A stretch of DNA of 64,000 bases from Puniceicoccaceae bacterium (GTDB lineage: Bacteria; Verrucomicrobiota; Verrucomicrobiia; Opitutales; Coraliomargaritaceae): NCBI GenBank assembly GCA_018402305.1, contig JAGYJE010000015.1:1-64000 (forward strand). Reading direction: 5' to 3'. Shown in pieces: positions 18,008-26,679 of this stretch; position 1 is the stretch's first letter, and each line of letters opens with the position of its first letter. The notes beneath the pieces were generated by a model. The model was not told the origin of the DNA. It saw only the letters and a program-made list of their open reading frames with translations, and did not search any database. A program made the position numbers and the translations under genes.

Positions 18008-18713
18008 CGCTTCGCTCTTCGAGCTACGCGTGGCTCTGCCACGTGTGGATCGAAGCGTGCCCTGCATAGTCCGTAGGACGACGCACGGGCTACTGGATGA
18101 TTAATGGACTTGAAGATGAAAACCTTGGGGTCTTTGGGTCTCTGCGTGAGCCGAAAAGGAACGGCGAACAAGGCGGTGATCTCAACTCGGAATCGCTGCG
18201 CTCCTCTCAGCACTGCTTACCGTTGTGTCTCCAACGACCGCAGGGAGTGGGTGGTGAAAAAAGAACCCAGCACGACGTGATAAAAAGCACTCGACCAGCC
18301 TATGCCCACCGGACAATTTGAATCTATATCCAGTCGCTGGTATCAATTGCTACGCCATCTCCGGCAGACCTCCGTCCGTTGCGCGCTCTGCCTTCACTCC
18401 GTGTGACAGCTCACCGTTGGAAAAAGAATTTGCAGAGCTGCTGAAAACTAGTAGCGTTCCCTTATGTCACGAATAGAAGTCACTGATTTCCCGGCAAGGC
18501 ACCGAGCGTTTTTTGCAGTTTCGAGCAGCGGAGAGAAGGAAGTTGCTTGATCACTTTGATCAGCTTGCAGCAAATGTGCACCTCGAACCAGCAGCCAGTT
18601 TTAGAGCGTCGGACGGGAAAGAATTCTCCATAAGCACCTTAGGGAAATCAAGTCTCCCGCCGTCGCTCTCCCAGCTATGGCGGACAGGCAGGTCTCCAAC
18701 TCATCCTTCCAGG
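18008..18713. other. Intergenic region without a supported gene
   Basis: Immediately after the tRNA is a palindromic tract (CCACGCTTCG near 18006 pairing with CGAAGCGTG near 18051), resembling the REP-like elements elsewhere. The rest contains only short, unconvincing open frames. A phrase at 18120-18155 (ACCTTGGGGTCTTTGGGTC followed by CTCTGCGTGAG) belongs to the low-complexity intergenic class also seen near 5160 and 42000. GGCGGACAGGCAGGTCTC at 18679 is shared with 333-350 in the left-edge repeat region. Confidence 0.5.
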
Positions 18714-19340
18714 ATGATACAGCTCTACGATAAAAGCTTTGTCAGTATCCGCATGCATTTTCTCACCTACACACCACAACGAGAACGTCTGATCGTCTTA
18801 CTTTGGGGCTTGCTCTTCGCAAAGTGTTTCATCGTCGAACATTACGTTCAAGCCTACGAGGTGCCGGTCAACTCGTGGCTATACGTGTGGGGCTTGTCGA
18901 TTGCCATGGCGACGGTAGCGACGATCGCGTTTTGGCGGATGCGGACGACCGAGCAGTTGCCACCCCGGGTGCCCCGTTCACTCTTGCTGGGCTGGGGGAT
19001 TTGTTTGGCGGCGGCAGCGCTCCTCTTCCTCGTGGCGAGGCTCACACCGCTCCTGCAATTGGGCGGTTTGCCGCTCCTGTTTTCAGTGATTTTAGGTGGG
19101 GGCTATAGCTGGCAGTTTCTTCATACCAAGGCACGGCTGGATGGGTTTCCGGCGGTGGGTTGGTGGTCGATGGCTGGCTGGCAACTGGCCCTGGACTCCG
19201 ATGATGCTTTGCTCGCCTTTGGTCTTGGGCTCGTCGCATTGGTTGTTGTCTCGATGGCCTGCAAGCTCGTGCTGGAGTGGTATGCGGCCAAGGCGGCAGT
19301 GCGCGCCCTGTATCGTGGGAATGAACTGGAAAAGAAATAA
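18714..19340 (+). CDS. Membrane protein of unknown function
   Basis: About 208 residues with five hydrophobic segments: LIVLLWGLLFAKCFIV, a YVWGLSIAMATVATIAF helix, LLLGWGICLAAAALLFLV, LGGLPLLFSVILGGGYSW, and LLAFGLGLVALVVVSMA. The last is followed by a charged C terminus ending in NELEKK. I recognise no family. Two starts are plausible, 18714 and 18753 (MHFLTYTPQRERL); the shorter version begins just before the first membrane segment. The upstream in-frame extension to 18513 is low quality and overlaps intergenic-type sequence, so it was not included. Confidence 0.6.
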   Translation: MIQLYDKSFVSIRMHFLTYTPQRERLIVLLWGLLFAKCFIVEHYVQAYEVPVNSWLYVWGLSIAMATVATIAFWRMRTTEQLPPRVPRSLLLGWGICLAAAALLFLVARLTPLLQLGGLPLLFSVILGGGYSWQFLHTKARLDGFPAVGWWSMAGWQLALDSDDALLAFGLGLVALVVVSMACKLVLEWYAAKAAVRALYRGNELEKK

Positions 19341-19606
19341 ACGCCGAGATACGGAGGGGTGGCCCCGGCGGTAGGTGGCGTTCCGCGATTTGCCTGTTCC
19401 ACCTGGGTGATGCGGCCACGCCGTGCTAGATTCAGGAGTAAGAACTTAGGAGTCGGAAGTTGGTCTCGGTTCATGAAAGGTGGGTGCATCACCCTCAAAA
19501 TAGTGGCATGGATTCCTGTTGGAAAAAATTTGTCAGGCACCCTCTTTTTGCGATCCTCAGCGCCGGGGCTTGCTTTGAGAACCAAGTTCTTTATAGTTCC
19601 AGGATA

Positions 19607-20686
19607 ATGAATCTGAATCAATTCGTTTTCTCTTTTTTCGCCGCCTCAGTCCTTATCGGCGGTGTCCCCATGCTGCAGGCCACCGAAGCCTTCAACAATG
19701 CCTTTGAGCCCACGGAGCCCGCTGCGCAGGCGGCTCCCGGCGACCCGCCGGAAGGGATGGTCTGGGTTCCCGGTGGAACCTTCAGTATGGGCATAGCGGA
19801 TCCACGGATGTTGCCAAGGGGCGGACGTGATGGCATGCCGGATGCACGTCCGATCCACCGCGTGCGGGTCGATGGCTTCTGGATGGATGCAACCCCGGTG
19901 ACGAATGCGGACTTTGCGAAATTTGTGGAAGCGACCGATTACCGAACCGTCGCAGAGCGGCCGCCTGAAATCGACGGCGTCCCGGGGGAGCAACTCGCTG
20001 AGATCGAGCCGGGCTCCATTGTTTTTCAGCATCCGGATCGCTTGGAAAACCCGCATGACTACACTCAGTGGTGGAAGTGGGTGCCGGGCGCGTATTGGCG
20101 CGCGCCGGAGGGCCCCGGCTCTAACGTTGAGGACCGTATGGACTACCCGGTCGTTCAGGTGGCCTGGGAAGACGCGGTCGCCTATGCGGATTGGGCGGGC
20201 AAGCGTCTGCCCACGGAGGCTGAGTGGGAGTTTGCCGCGCGCGGGGGCCTGTCGGGGCAGCCCTATCCCTGGGGGATGGACTTATTTCCCGAGGGCCAGT
20301 GGCAGGGCAATACCTGGCAGGGAGATTTCCCGAAGGAGGACAGTGGGCGCGACGGCCACGCGGGCTTGGCTCCTGTCGCGCAGTTCGCACCCAACGGCTA
20401 CGGTCTCTATGATATGGCCGGGAACGTCTGGGAGTGGTGCTCCGATTGGTATTTGTATGATCACTACAGCGAGCGCAGCCGCTCCGGCGAGCTTGTTGAG
20501 AATCCAAAGGGGCCGGACCGCAGTTTCGACCCGAATGAGCCGGGTATCGCTAAGCGGAGCACGCGGGGCGGATCGTTCCTCTGCACGGATCAATACTGCA
20601 CCCGCTACATGGTCGGCACCCGCGGGAAGAGCGAACCGAACTCAGCAGCCAATCACATCGGCTTCCGCCTGGTGCGCTCACAATGA
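19607..20686 (+). CDS. Formylglycine-generating enzyme, exported
   Basis: A 359-residue FGE-family protein with an N-terminal signal peptide (hydrophobic FVFSFFAASVLIGGVPML). The catalytic cysteine pair is conserved in GGSFLCTDQYCTRYMVG. Other motifs are GMVWVPGGTFSMG near residue 50, YPVVQVAWEDAVAYADWAGK, RLPTEAEWEFAARG and GNVWEWCSDW. It should modify sulfatases, but outside the cytoplasm, unlike the copy at 12899-13882. The start at 19607 is chosen because it places the signal peptide at the N terminus. Its last nine bases overlap the 3' end of the convergent channel gene. Confidence 0.88.
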   Translation: MNLNQFVFSFFAASVLIGGVPMLQATEAFNNAFEPTEPAAQAAPGDPPEGMVWVPGGTFSMGIADPRMLPRGGRDGMPDARPIHRVRVDGFWMDATPVTNADFAKFVEATDYRTVAERPPEIDGVPGEQLAEIEPGSIVFQHPDRLENPHDYTQWWKWVPGAYWRAPEGPGSNVEDRMDYPVVQVAWEDAVAYADWAGKRLPTEAEWEFAARGGLSGQPYPWGMDLFPEGQWQGNTWQGDFPKEDSGRDGHAGLAPVAQFAPNGYGLYDMAGNVWEWCSDWYLYDHYSERSRSGELVENPKGPDRSFDPNEPGIAKRSTRGGSFLCTDQYCTRYMVGTRGKSEPNSAANHIGFRLVRSQ

Positions 20687-21982
20687 GGATGCTTCCTCCC
20701 CGATGACTTGACCGAGCCGCGAGCCCGCCTTTTCAAGGTCGGCCCCGCTGGGCGACTGAAACGCGCTGAGGCCAAATTCGGGAAGGATGGAAAGCAAATG
20801 GTCGAACACGTCTGACTGGACGTCCTCGTAATTGGCCCAGTTCGTGTCGTTACAAAAAAAGTAGATTTCCAAGGGAAGACCATTGGCACCCGGGGCCAAC
20901 TGCCGGACGAGCAGCGTTAAATCCTGCCGGACTTTTGGATGCTGGCGGAGATAGGCCACGCAGTAGGCACGGAAGGTGCCGACATTTGTCAGGCGGCGGC
21001 CATTGATTAGTTCCGAGATTTGATCGCCCACTTCTTCGTTGTATTTCTGAATTTCATCGAGCTTCGCCTCCAGGTAGGGACGCAGGAGGCGGATACGCTT
21101 GAACTTCTCGAGTTGCGCCTCGTCGGCGAAACGGAGCGTCCGGAGGTCGATGTGGAAGGCACGCTTGACCCGTCGGCCGCCGGTATCCTGCATACCGCGC
21201 CAGTTTTTAAACGAGTCTGAAATCAGGGCATAGGTCGGGATCGTTGTAATCGTCTTATCCCAATTCTCTACCTTGACGGTGGTCAGGGAGACATCAATCA
21301 CATCCCCATCCGCAGCACGGGCCGGCATCTCGATCCAGTCGCCCACCATGACCATGTTATTGATCGAGAGTTGAAAGCCGGCCACCAGCCCGAGAATGGC
21401 GTCTTTAAAAATAAGCAGAAGGATCGCCGTGGCGGCTCCGAGACTGGAGAAGAGGACAAAGGGGGGGCTGCCGAAGAGCGTGGAGATGATGAAAATGAGA
21501 CCGATCAGATTGATCACAAGCTTGGCCGCCTGAACGAAGCTTTTCGCGGGGTAACGCTGGCCGGCGGGACTGCGCTCCCAGAGGGCACGGAAGAAGTTCA
21601 GTGCCGCATCAATAATCAGGAGGATGATGACGATCAGGTAAAGATTGACCAATTGATTGAACACCGCCGTGAGATCCGGATACTCCCTGAACAGAGTGGG
21701 CCCAACAAAATGAACAATCGCGGCGGGGACGATGTGCGAAAAGCGGATGAGGACGTTGTGCTCAATGAGTAGGTCATCCCAGCGGATGGTTGTTTTTGCG
21801 ATGACCGGATGCGCGATCAAAGCGATAAACCGCTTGGCAATGAAATTGGCCAGCAAGGCTAGGACGAGCAGAAAGAGCGTCGCCCCAAGCAGGCTCAGTA
21901 GTTCCGCGATTCCTGCGGGTATCTGTGCGCTTTCCAGTAATGAACGGATAAATTCAGGGGTCATGGGAGAAGGTATGGGCAT
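20678..21982 (-). CDS. MscS-family mechanosensitive channel, YbdG-like
   Basis: A protein of about 434 residues with several N-terminal membrane segments (LLGATLFLLVLALLANFIA, LVNLYLIVIILLIIDAALNF and others). The MscS core follows: a pore helix region FVLFSSLGAATAILLLIFKDAILGLVAG (read in pieces) and then QLSINNMVMVGDWIEMP. A long cytosolic domain containing TTIPTYALISDSFKNWRGM is typical of the YbdG/miniconductance branch rather than of MscS itself. It gates in response to membrane tension under hypo-osmotic shock. The start may be 21982 or 21964. The gene starts head-to-head with the next one, and the two starts are only about 20 bp apart. Confidence 0.85.
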   Translation of the reverse strand: MPIPSPMTPEFIRSLLESAQIPAGIAELLSLLGATLFLLVLALLANFIAKRFIALIAHPVIAKTTIRWDDLLIEHNVLIRFSHIVPAAIVHFVGPTLFREYPDLTAVFNQLVNLYLIVIILLIIDAALNFFRALWERSPAGQRYPAKSFVQAAKLVINLIGLIFIISTLFGSPPFVLFSSLGAATAILLLIFKDAILGLVAGFQLSINNMVMVGDWIEMPARAADGDVIDVSLTTVKVENWDKTITTIPTYALISDSFKNWRGMQDTGGRRVKRAFHIDLRTLRFADEAQLEKFKRIRLLRPYLEAKLDEIQKYNEEVGDQISELINGRRLTNVGTFRAYCVAYLRQHPKVRQDLTLLVRQLAPGANGLPLEIYFFCNDTNWANYEDVQSDVFDHLLSILPEFGLSAFQSPSGADLEKAGSRLGQVIGEEASSL

Positions 21983-21999
21983 TTCACAGGCCGTTGACA

Positions 22000-22800
22000 A
22001 TGCTTCGTTTCAGAAAGTGGAATTGGCTTGCGTTGGATCGGCTCCCGCCTCTTAATTTCAGGGTGTTGTTTCCCAAAGGCAGTCTTTTTTTTGTGCTCTT
22101 CTTAACACCGTTTGCTTTGATAGGACAGGACGATCGGGGGGAGGGTGTATTGCAGCGTATTTTGGCTCAATACACAGAAACTTACGGCGGACTTCGGGAT
22201 GCCACGGTGCTCAATTCGGTCAGTATTGAGGGAAGGCTTGTTCAGGATGGGAAAGAGCACCGGTTCATAATGCAACGCAAGCGCCCCAACCTCCTTCGCT
22301 ATCGCCTATTTTCGGATGCTCACTCGGTGACGGCGGGCTACGATGGCGAGATGGGTTGGCTTCGTACGCAGACGGGCGAGTCTGTTTCAATAGAGCGGCT
22401 CAGCGGCGTTGCGCTGGTCCGTTTGCGAGCTCAGGCGCATTTCGAAAGTCCGCTCTTTCAGCATCAGCGGAAAAACGAATATACGTTTAAGTTGAGGGCC
22501 TCCCGGTATCTAGGAGACCGCAGTGCTGAGGTCATCGAAGTCATCGACCCCGATGGATTGGTTTCGCATTACTTTCTCGATAGCCGGACAACGTATCTCC
22601 TGCGCATTGATCGGTTTGATGCAACGGCGTCGCTTGTGGGTCAAACGCTTTACAGTGATTACCGGTTGATGGAGGGCTACCCCTTTGCTCACCAAGTCGA
22701 GGAGCGTGCTGGAGAAAAGACGCTTTCCGTGGCCACGGTCGAGTCAATTTCGGTCAACTCGGGCTTGCTCAGTTTTCTATTCAAAGAGCCCGTGCGTTGA
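22000..22800 (+). CDS. Exported protein of unknown function, LolA-like features
   Basis: A 266-residue protein with a late hydrophobic segment (GSLFFVLFLTPFALIGQ, about residues 28-44) serving as a signal peptide after a basic N region. The mature part begins ILAQYTETYGGL, followed by a beta-rich pattern (VSIEGRLVQDGKEHRF, LLRYRLFSDAHSVTAGYDGEMGW, YFLDSRTTYLLRIDRF). This resembles outer-membrane lipoprotein sorting/LolA-like folds in which a curved sheet binds lipid. The assignment is from pattern only. The stop codon at 22798-22800 directly abuts the family C repeat array. Confidence 0.6.
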   Translation: MLRFRKWNWLALDRLPPLNFRVLFPKGSLFFVLFLTPFALIGQDDRGEGVLQRILAQYTETYGGLRDATVLNSVSIEGRLVQDGKEHRFIMQRKRPNLLRYRLFSDAHSVTAGYDGEMGWLRTQTGESVSIERLSGVALVRLRAQAHFESPLFQHQRKNEYTFKLRASRYLGDRSAEVIEVIDPDGLVSHYFLDSRTTYLLRIDRFDATASLVGQTLYSDYRLMEGYPFAHQVEERAGEKTLSVATVESISVNSGLLSFLFKEPVR

Positions 22801-23465
22801 GCTGCGGGGTTCGTTTTCGCGATCAATGCGGACTTGTTTGGCGCGATTCGGGCTGGTCTCCTTCCGGTCGGGCGATGACCACCCTGGGAAGGAGCTTTTT
22901 AAATAATTCCTCACCTCTGAGGGGAGGGGACTGGGCGCGCAGCGTGCGGTGGAGGGGTGCTGGCTGTAGCTGCGGCTCAGTTCGTTTTCGCGATCAATGC
23001 GGACTTGTTTGGCATGATTCGAGCTGGCCCCTTCCGGTCGGGCGAGCCGACCACCTTCCCCCGGAGGGAAGGAGTTTTTTAAATAATTCCTCACCTCTCT
23101 GAGGGGAGGGGGACCGCGCGCAGCGGGGTGGAGGGGTGCCGGCTGTAGCTGCGGCTCAGTTCGTTTTCGCGATCAATGCGGACTTGTTTGGCGCGATTCG
23201 AGCCGGCCCCTTCCGGTCGGGCGAGCTGACCACCTTCCCCCGGGGGGAAGGAGCTTTTGCCTTATTCCTCACCTCTCTGAGGGGAGGGGGACCGCGCGCA
23301 GCGCGGTGGAGGGGTGTTGGCTGTAGCTGCGGCTCAGTTCGTTTTCGCAATCAATGCGGACTTGTTTGGCGCGATTCGAGCCGGCCCCCTTTCCCCCCTG
23401 GCTGCCCTTCGGCTTCGCTCAGGAGAGCCAGGTGACCTTCCCCCCGGGGGGGAGGAGTTTTGGTC
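22801..23465. repeat. Array of four ~175-bp palindromic units (family C)
   Basis: Units each contain a TTCGTTTTCGCGATCAATGC segment, a GCCGGCCCCTTCCGGTCGGGC hairpin-like segment, then CCTCACCTCTCTGAGGGGAGG and a CCGCGCGCAGCGCGG hairpin followed by TGGAGGGGTG. Copies begin near 22801, 22969, 23150 and 23328, with small length differences. The array begins directly after the stop codon of the upstream gene and ends shortly before the 3' end of the convergent LON-domain gene. Another copy is at 33565-33770, and degenerate relatives are at 39600-39660 and 42190-42256. Confidence 0.85.
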
Positions 23466-23513
23466 CTTTGTGTTTTCAGCACTCTTGTCTGCGGAGATTG
23501 CCGCACACCTTTT

Positions 23514-24200
23514 TCAATTTTGCCCGATAGCGTCGTCGTCGAGGCCGCCCTTGAGTTGGCGGTCGGTTTTGAGGCGTTCGATCTGGGCGCGAAGGGCCCG
23601 TTCAAATTTCTCAAAGCGCGCAAGGATGCCGCGGGTCTCCAGTAGTTCCTGTTTGAGGCGACTGTCGGGGCAGAGGGTGTAGATTGAGAGGTCGAGCACG
23701 CTCTCCGGATCCCGTATATTGGAAAGAAACTGCACGACCTCTTTTGGAATGCGTGCCCCGAGTCGGATCTGGGTTTGAATGAGTGCCAGGAGCGTTGGTT
23801 GAATCGCTTGAAGTGTCTTCTCCGAGCCGTCGGCCTGGCTGACGATCTGGCGTATACGCGCCCGGCGGTAGGGCTCCTCGCAGACAATGGATTCGAATTG
23901 AACCCGGGCGAGCCCCTGAAGTATCAGATTAGACGTGCCGTCGGGATTTTCCTTGCAGGCCCGAATGACGCCGACACCAGCCACGGAGTAGGGCGTTTCG
24001 AGGGCTTCGGCATCCTCGTCGCGCTCGTCGAGGGCGGCCACGGCAAAAATCCGGTCGGTTTCGAGAACGTGCTCCAGCATCTCGCGGTAGCGGGGCTCGA
24101 AGATGAACAATGGCATCATGGCCTGAGGGAAGAGGATGGTCTGACTCATCGTCATGACGGGCACCTCGCGGGGAATTTCGATCTCCTGTTGTTCTAGCAT
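23514..24200 (-). CDS. LON substrate-binding (N-terminal) domain protein
   Basis: About 228 residues consisting of a stand-alone LON N-terminal domain. It begins IPREVPVMTMSQTILFPQAMMPLFIFEPRYREM, read in pieces, then has the FAVAALDERD and SVAGVGVIRACKENPDGT strands and a helical C-terminal part. It lacks the AAA+ ATPase and Ser-Lys protease domains of Lon itself. Such single-domain proteins are widespread and of uncertain function, perhaps as adaptors. The ATG at 24200 is chosen because the domain begins immediately after it. A Cdd1-like gene lies upstream in the same direction. Confidence 0.82.
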   Translation of the reverse strand: MLEQQEIEIPREVPVMTMSQTILFPQAMMPLFIFEPRYREMLEHVLETDRIFAVAALDERDEDAEALETPYSVAGVGVIRACKENPDGTSNLILQGLARVQFESIVCEEPYRRARIRQIVSQADGSEKTLQAIQPTLLALIQTQIRLGARIPKEVVQFLSNIRDPESVLDLSIYTLCPDSRLKQELLETRGILARFEKFERALRAQIERLKTDRQLKGGLDDDAIGQN

Positions 24201-24225
24201 AGGAATGAGAGGCTGGGCGCGACGG

Positions 24226-24510
24226 CTAATTCCATGCGTCCGGGTGGAGACGGGCCGTTTCCGGCGACTCACACTCGGCATAATACACAGCCATACGGAA
24301 ATAGCGAATGCGGTCCTGCGGAATTTCCGGGTTTTTCATGCGCGCATCTTCCATCAAAACTTCAGGTGCGCGGCCTTGGAGATCGTAGATTTCGCGTATG
24401 CCGAGGTCGATCAGGTCACGCGCTGCTGCCACATCCATGCGGGGAATTCGCATCAATGCTGAATTGAGCGCCTCATAGTCGACCTTCTTCTTTTTTCTCG
24501 GTTCAAACAT
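24226..24510 (-). CDS. Helix-hairpin-helix Cdd1-like ('pathogenicity locus') protein
   Basis: A 94-residue protein resembling the Cdd1 family (PF11731), in which a helix-hairpin-helix precedes a conserved tail. Visible features are IPRMDVAAARDLIDLGIREIYDLQG, in place of the usual IPNIGxATAxDLxxLGI motif, and the RYFRMAVYYAECES segment matching the family FRxAVYYA. DNA-binding or nuclease-related roles are suggested by the motif, but no function is established. It lies between deoC (6 bp upstream) and the LON-domain gene, all in the same direction. Confidence 0.65.
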   Translation of the reverse strand: MFEPRKKKKVDYEALNSALMRIPRMDVAAARDLIDLGIREIYDLQGRAPEVLMEDARMKNPEIPQDRIRYFRMAVYYAECESPETARLHPDAWN

Positions 24511-24516
24511 CCCTGC

Positions 24517-25221
24517 TTAGTAGGCCTCCGCTTCGCCATCGGCTGCAGCGTCAGTCGCTTCGCCGCTCTCCTTGCAAATCGCCTCGCAGGACGTCCAACC
24601 CACGCCGAGCCGGTGGGCGCCCATTTTCACAAATTGCTCCGCTTCGCTGCGGTTTCGGATGCCTCCGGAGGGCTTTACACGAATGCGGCCCGCGCCGGTT
24701 TTCAGCATGCACCGCACCGCTTCGATACTGGCACCGCTCCCGTTAAAGCCGGTGGATGTTTTGACGAAGTCAGCCCCTGCGCGGACGCAGACCTCCGTCA
24801 TTGTATCGACCGCCTGCAAGCTTAAATGAGCCGTTTCGAAAATGACCTTGAGCGGAACCCCGGCGGCCCGCGTCAGTTTGGCGACCCCCGCTACGTCGGC
24901 TTCGACCGCAGCCCAATTGCCGGAGCGTATCCAGCCGTAGTTCGCCACCATGTCGATCTCGTCGACCTTCATGGCGAGGTAGCGCTCGGCCTCATCGACT
25001 TTTGATGCCGGAAGCTGTACGCCGTGGGGAAAGCCCAGGACCACGCAGACTGCCGTTTTGGTGCCCTTGCAGTAGTTTTGTGCCAGCTCAATGTCGCACG
25101 GGCGGACACAGACACTGAAGGTTTCCAGGCGAATGCAATGCTCCAGAGCTCCGATGACGTCAGCTTGGGTGAACTCGGGTTTCAGGATGGCGGCATCCAG
25201 ATATCGGTTGATCGGTTCCAT
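24517..25221 (-). CDS. deoC: Deoxyribose-phosphate aldolase
   Basis: A 234-residue class I aldolase that cleaves 2-deoxyribose-5-phosphate to acetaldehyde and glyceraldehyde-3-phosphate in deoxynucleoside catabolism. The Schiff-base lysine is Lys154 in DFVKTSTGF. The proton-relay residues are Asp90 in DEIDMVANYG and Lys183 in VKPSGGIR. The early CVRPCDIELA and VVLGFPHG motifs fit the family. The ATG at 25221 gives the standard N terminus; a start at 25242 would add seven residues. No other deo genes are adjacent. Confidence 0.93.
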   Translation of the reverse strand: MEPINRYLDAAILKPEFTQADVIGALEHCIRLETFSVCVRPCDIELAQNYCKGTKTAVCVVLGFPHGVQLPASKVDEAERYLAMKVDEIDMVANYGWIRSGNWAAVEADVAGVAKLTRAAGVPLKVIFETAHLSLQAVDTMTEVCVRAGADFVKTSTGFNGSGASIEAVRCMLKTGAGRIRVKPSGGIRNRSEAEQFVKMGAHRLGVGWTSCEAICKESGEATDAAADGEAEAY

Positions 25222-25274
25222 GCGCGGAATTTGTTCGCACACAAAGGGCTGTCAATCCGGATTGCCCTGTCAGC

Positions 25275-25556
25275 TTGCTGGCACGCATCCCGACGCCCTG
25301 CCAAGCGAAGCAGTGGCTCTTGACTGTCCAAAGCGCCGAATGGGCCAATTTCTCCGATATACGTAACACGTACAATTCCGCCGACATAGTCCGCCTGGAC
25401 AGCGGCAGCACTGTTTACGTCTTCAACATCCGCTCCTATCGCCTGATCGCCGCCATTTATTTCACCTCGAAGAACCCTGGCCGGGGGCGCGTGTATGTCC
25501 AGGAATTTCTCACCCACCCCGAATACGACAAGAACACTTGGAAAGAAAGGAACTGA
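25275..25556 (+). pseudogene. HigB-like RNase toxin, 5'-truncated and frameshifted
   Basis: The frame carries most of a HigB-family toxin: AKQWLLTVQSAEWANFSDIR, NSADIVRL, SYRLIAAIYF and VYVQEFLTHPEYDK, ending just before higA. The segment that should precede it, GTHPDALPS, is found in a different frame at 25280-25306. A shift of one base near 25305 is therefore needed to join the two. The usual N terminus (an initiator Met and ISRKxLxxF) is missing because the region runs into the deoC promoter side. The only start available in this frame is a TTG. The toxin is most likely dead, but the C-terminal part is well preserved. Confidence 0.7.
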
Positions 25557-25559
25557 ACT

Positions 25560-25994
25560 ATGAATACGCTCATCGACCGAAAGACCGCACTCCCCGAAAG
25601 CTACGACGGGCTCGTCGCGGCCTTCACGCCGCGCCCGATCCACGACCAGGTCGGCCATGACAACACGCTCGCCATCATTGATGCGATGGCCGGCCGGGAT
25701 CTTAATGCGGAGCAAGAGGACTATCTCGATCTGTTGTCCATACTCGTCGAGGCCTACGAGGGTGATTGGCTTCACGAGGAATTGGCGACGCTTCCGCGGG
25801 GAGTCTCGATGCTACAATACCTCTGCGTGGAAAATGGAGTCAGTGGCGTTGAGCTTGGCCGTATTCTGGGCGTCGGACGCGCTCAGGCATCCCTCCTGCT
25901 CAAAGGTAAGCGAAACCTCACAGTCGCTCATTTGCGATGCCTGTCCAAACATTTCAAGGTGTCCTCTGAACTGTTCATGGAGCGGGCAGGCTGA
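25560..25994 (+). CDS. HigA-like antitoxin
   Basis: A 144-residue antitoxin with the HigA layout: an acidic N-terminal domain (HDNTLAIIDAM and NAEQEDYLDLLSILVEAYE), then an XRE-type helix-turn-helix with ENGVSGVELGRILGVGRAQ, SLLLKGKRNLT and FKVSSELFMERAG. The gene starts three bases after the higB remnant, with GAAAGGA as a good ribosome-binding site. The frame is intact although the toxin is broken. It may continue as a DNA-binding regulator. Confidence 0.87.
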   Translation: MNTLIDRKTALPESYDGLVAAFTPRPIHDQVGHDNTLAIIDAMAGRDLNAEQEDYLDLLSILVEAYEGDWLHEELATLPRGVSMLQYLCVENGVSGVELGRILGVGRAQASLLLKGKRNLTVAHLRCLSKHFKVSSELFMERAG

Positions 25995-26020
25995 TCGGCC
26001 TGAAGTCGCAAAGAACCAAA

Positions 26021-26095
<75 letters not shown>

Positions 26096-26241
26096 ATGAG
26101 TTCCAGACGGAAAGGATGTCGCTGTCCGTCGCTTTGGGTCAAGCTGGAATTCAAAGAATCCGGCGGAAAAGCGCGGGCGAGCGGACGCGCGGTCCCGCCA
26201 TGAGGCCTCGACGAGGGCTTCGCCCTTGATTCTAGCTGATC

Positions 26242-26679
26242 CTAGGCCGACCCCAGGTTTTTTTCTTCGATAAAATCCTGCAGAATGAGTGCGGCCGCGC
26301 GGGAGTCGATCTCCCCGCTCTGCCGGCTTGGTTTGCGCTTTTGGCCCCGCAGACCCTGCTCCACGGAGTGACTGGAGAGTCGCTCATCGATCCGGAAAAC
26401 CGGCAGGCGGAAGCGCGTTTCCAAGCCCTCGATGAACCCATCCACCTCGCGCGCCTTGAAGCCCACCGAACCATCCATATTCAGCGGGTAACCGACAACC
26501 AATGCGTCGACCTGCCTCTCGCGGACGATTGCCTCAATGTGCTGCATCCGCGCCTTCTTCGAGGCGGCCACCGCAGCTGGCAAGGGTAGGGCGATGCCGA
26601 TCTCGTCGGCAAAGGCCAGTCCGATGCGTTTTTCGCCCCAGTCAATGCCCAGGTAGTTTTTCAAATGAGACCCTTGCAT
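26242..26679 (-). CDS. ruvX: Putative Holliday junction resolvase RuvX/YqgF
   Basis: A 145-residue RNase H-like protein. The first catalytic Asp lies in LGIDWGEKRIGLA (Asp13). GYPLNMDGS, RIDERLSSHSVEQ and the terminal EIDSRAAALILQDF carry the other family motifs, with the final DSxAA Asp in place. YqgF proteins are linked to pre-16S rRNA 5' end maturation and to Holliday junction cleavage. The start overlaps the end of manC by 19 bases, so the two are translated from one message. Confidence 0.9.
   Translation of the reverse strand: MQGSHLKNYLGIDWGEKRIGLAFADEIGIALPLPAAVAASKKARMQHIEAIVRERQVDALVVGYPLNMDGSVGFKAREVDGFIEGLETRFRLPVFRIDERLSSHSVEQGLRGQKRKPSRQSGEIDSRAAALILQDFIEEKNLGSA

Noticed and set aside
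26232-26474. Extra minus-strand gene overlapping ruvX
   Set aside because: It is a shifted frame of ruvX with no features.
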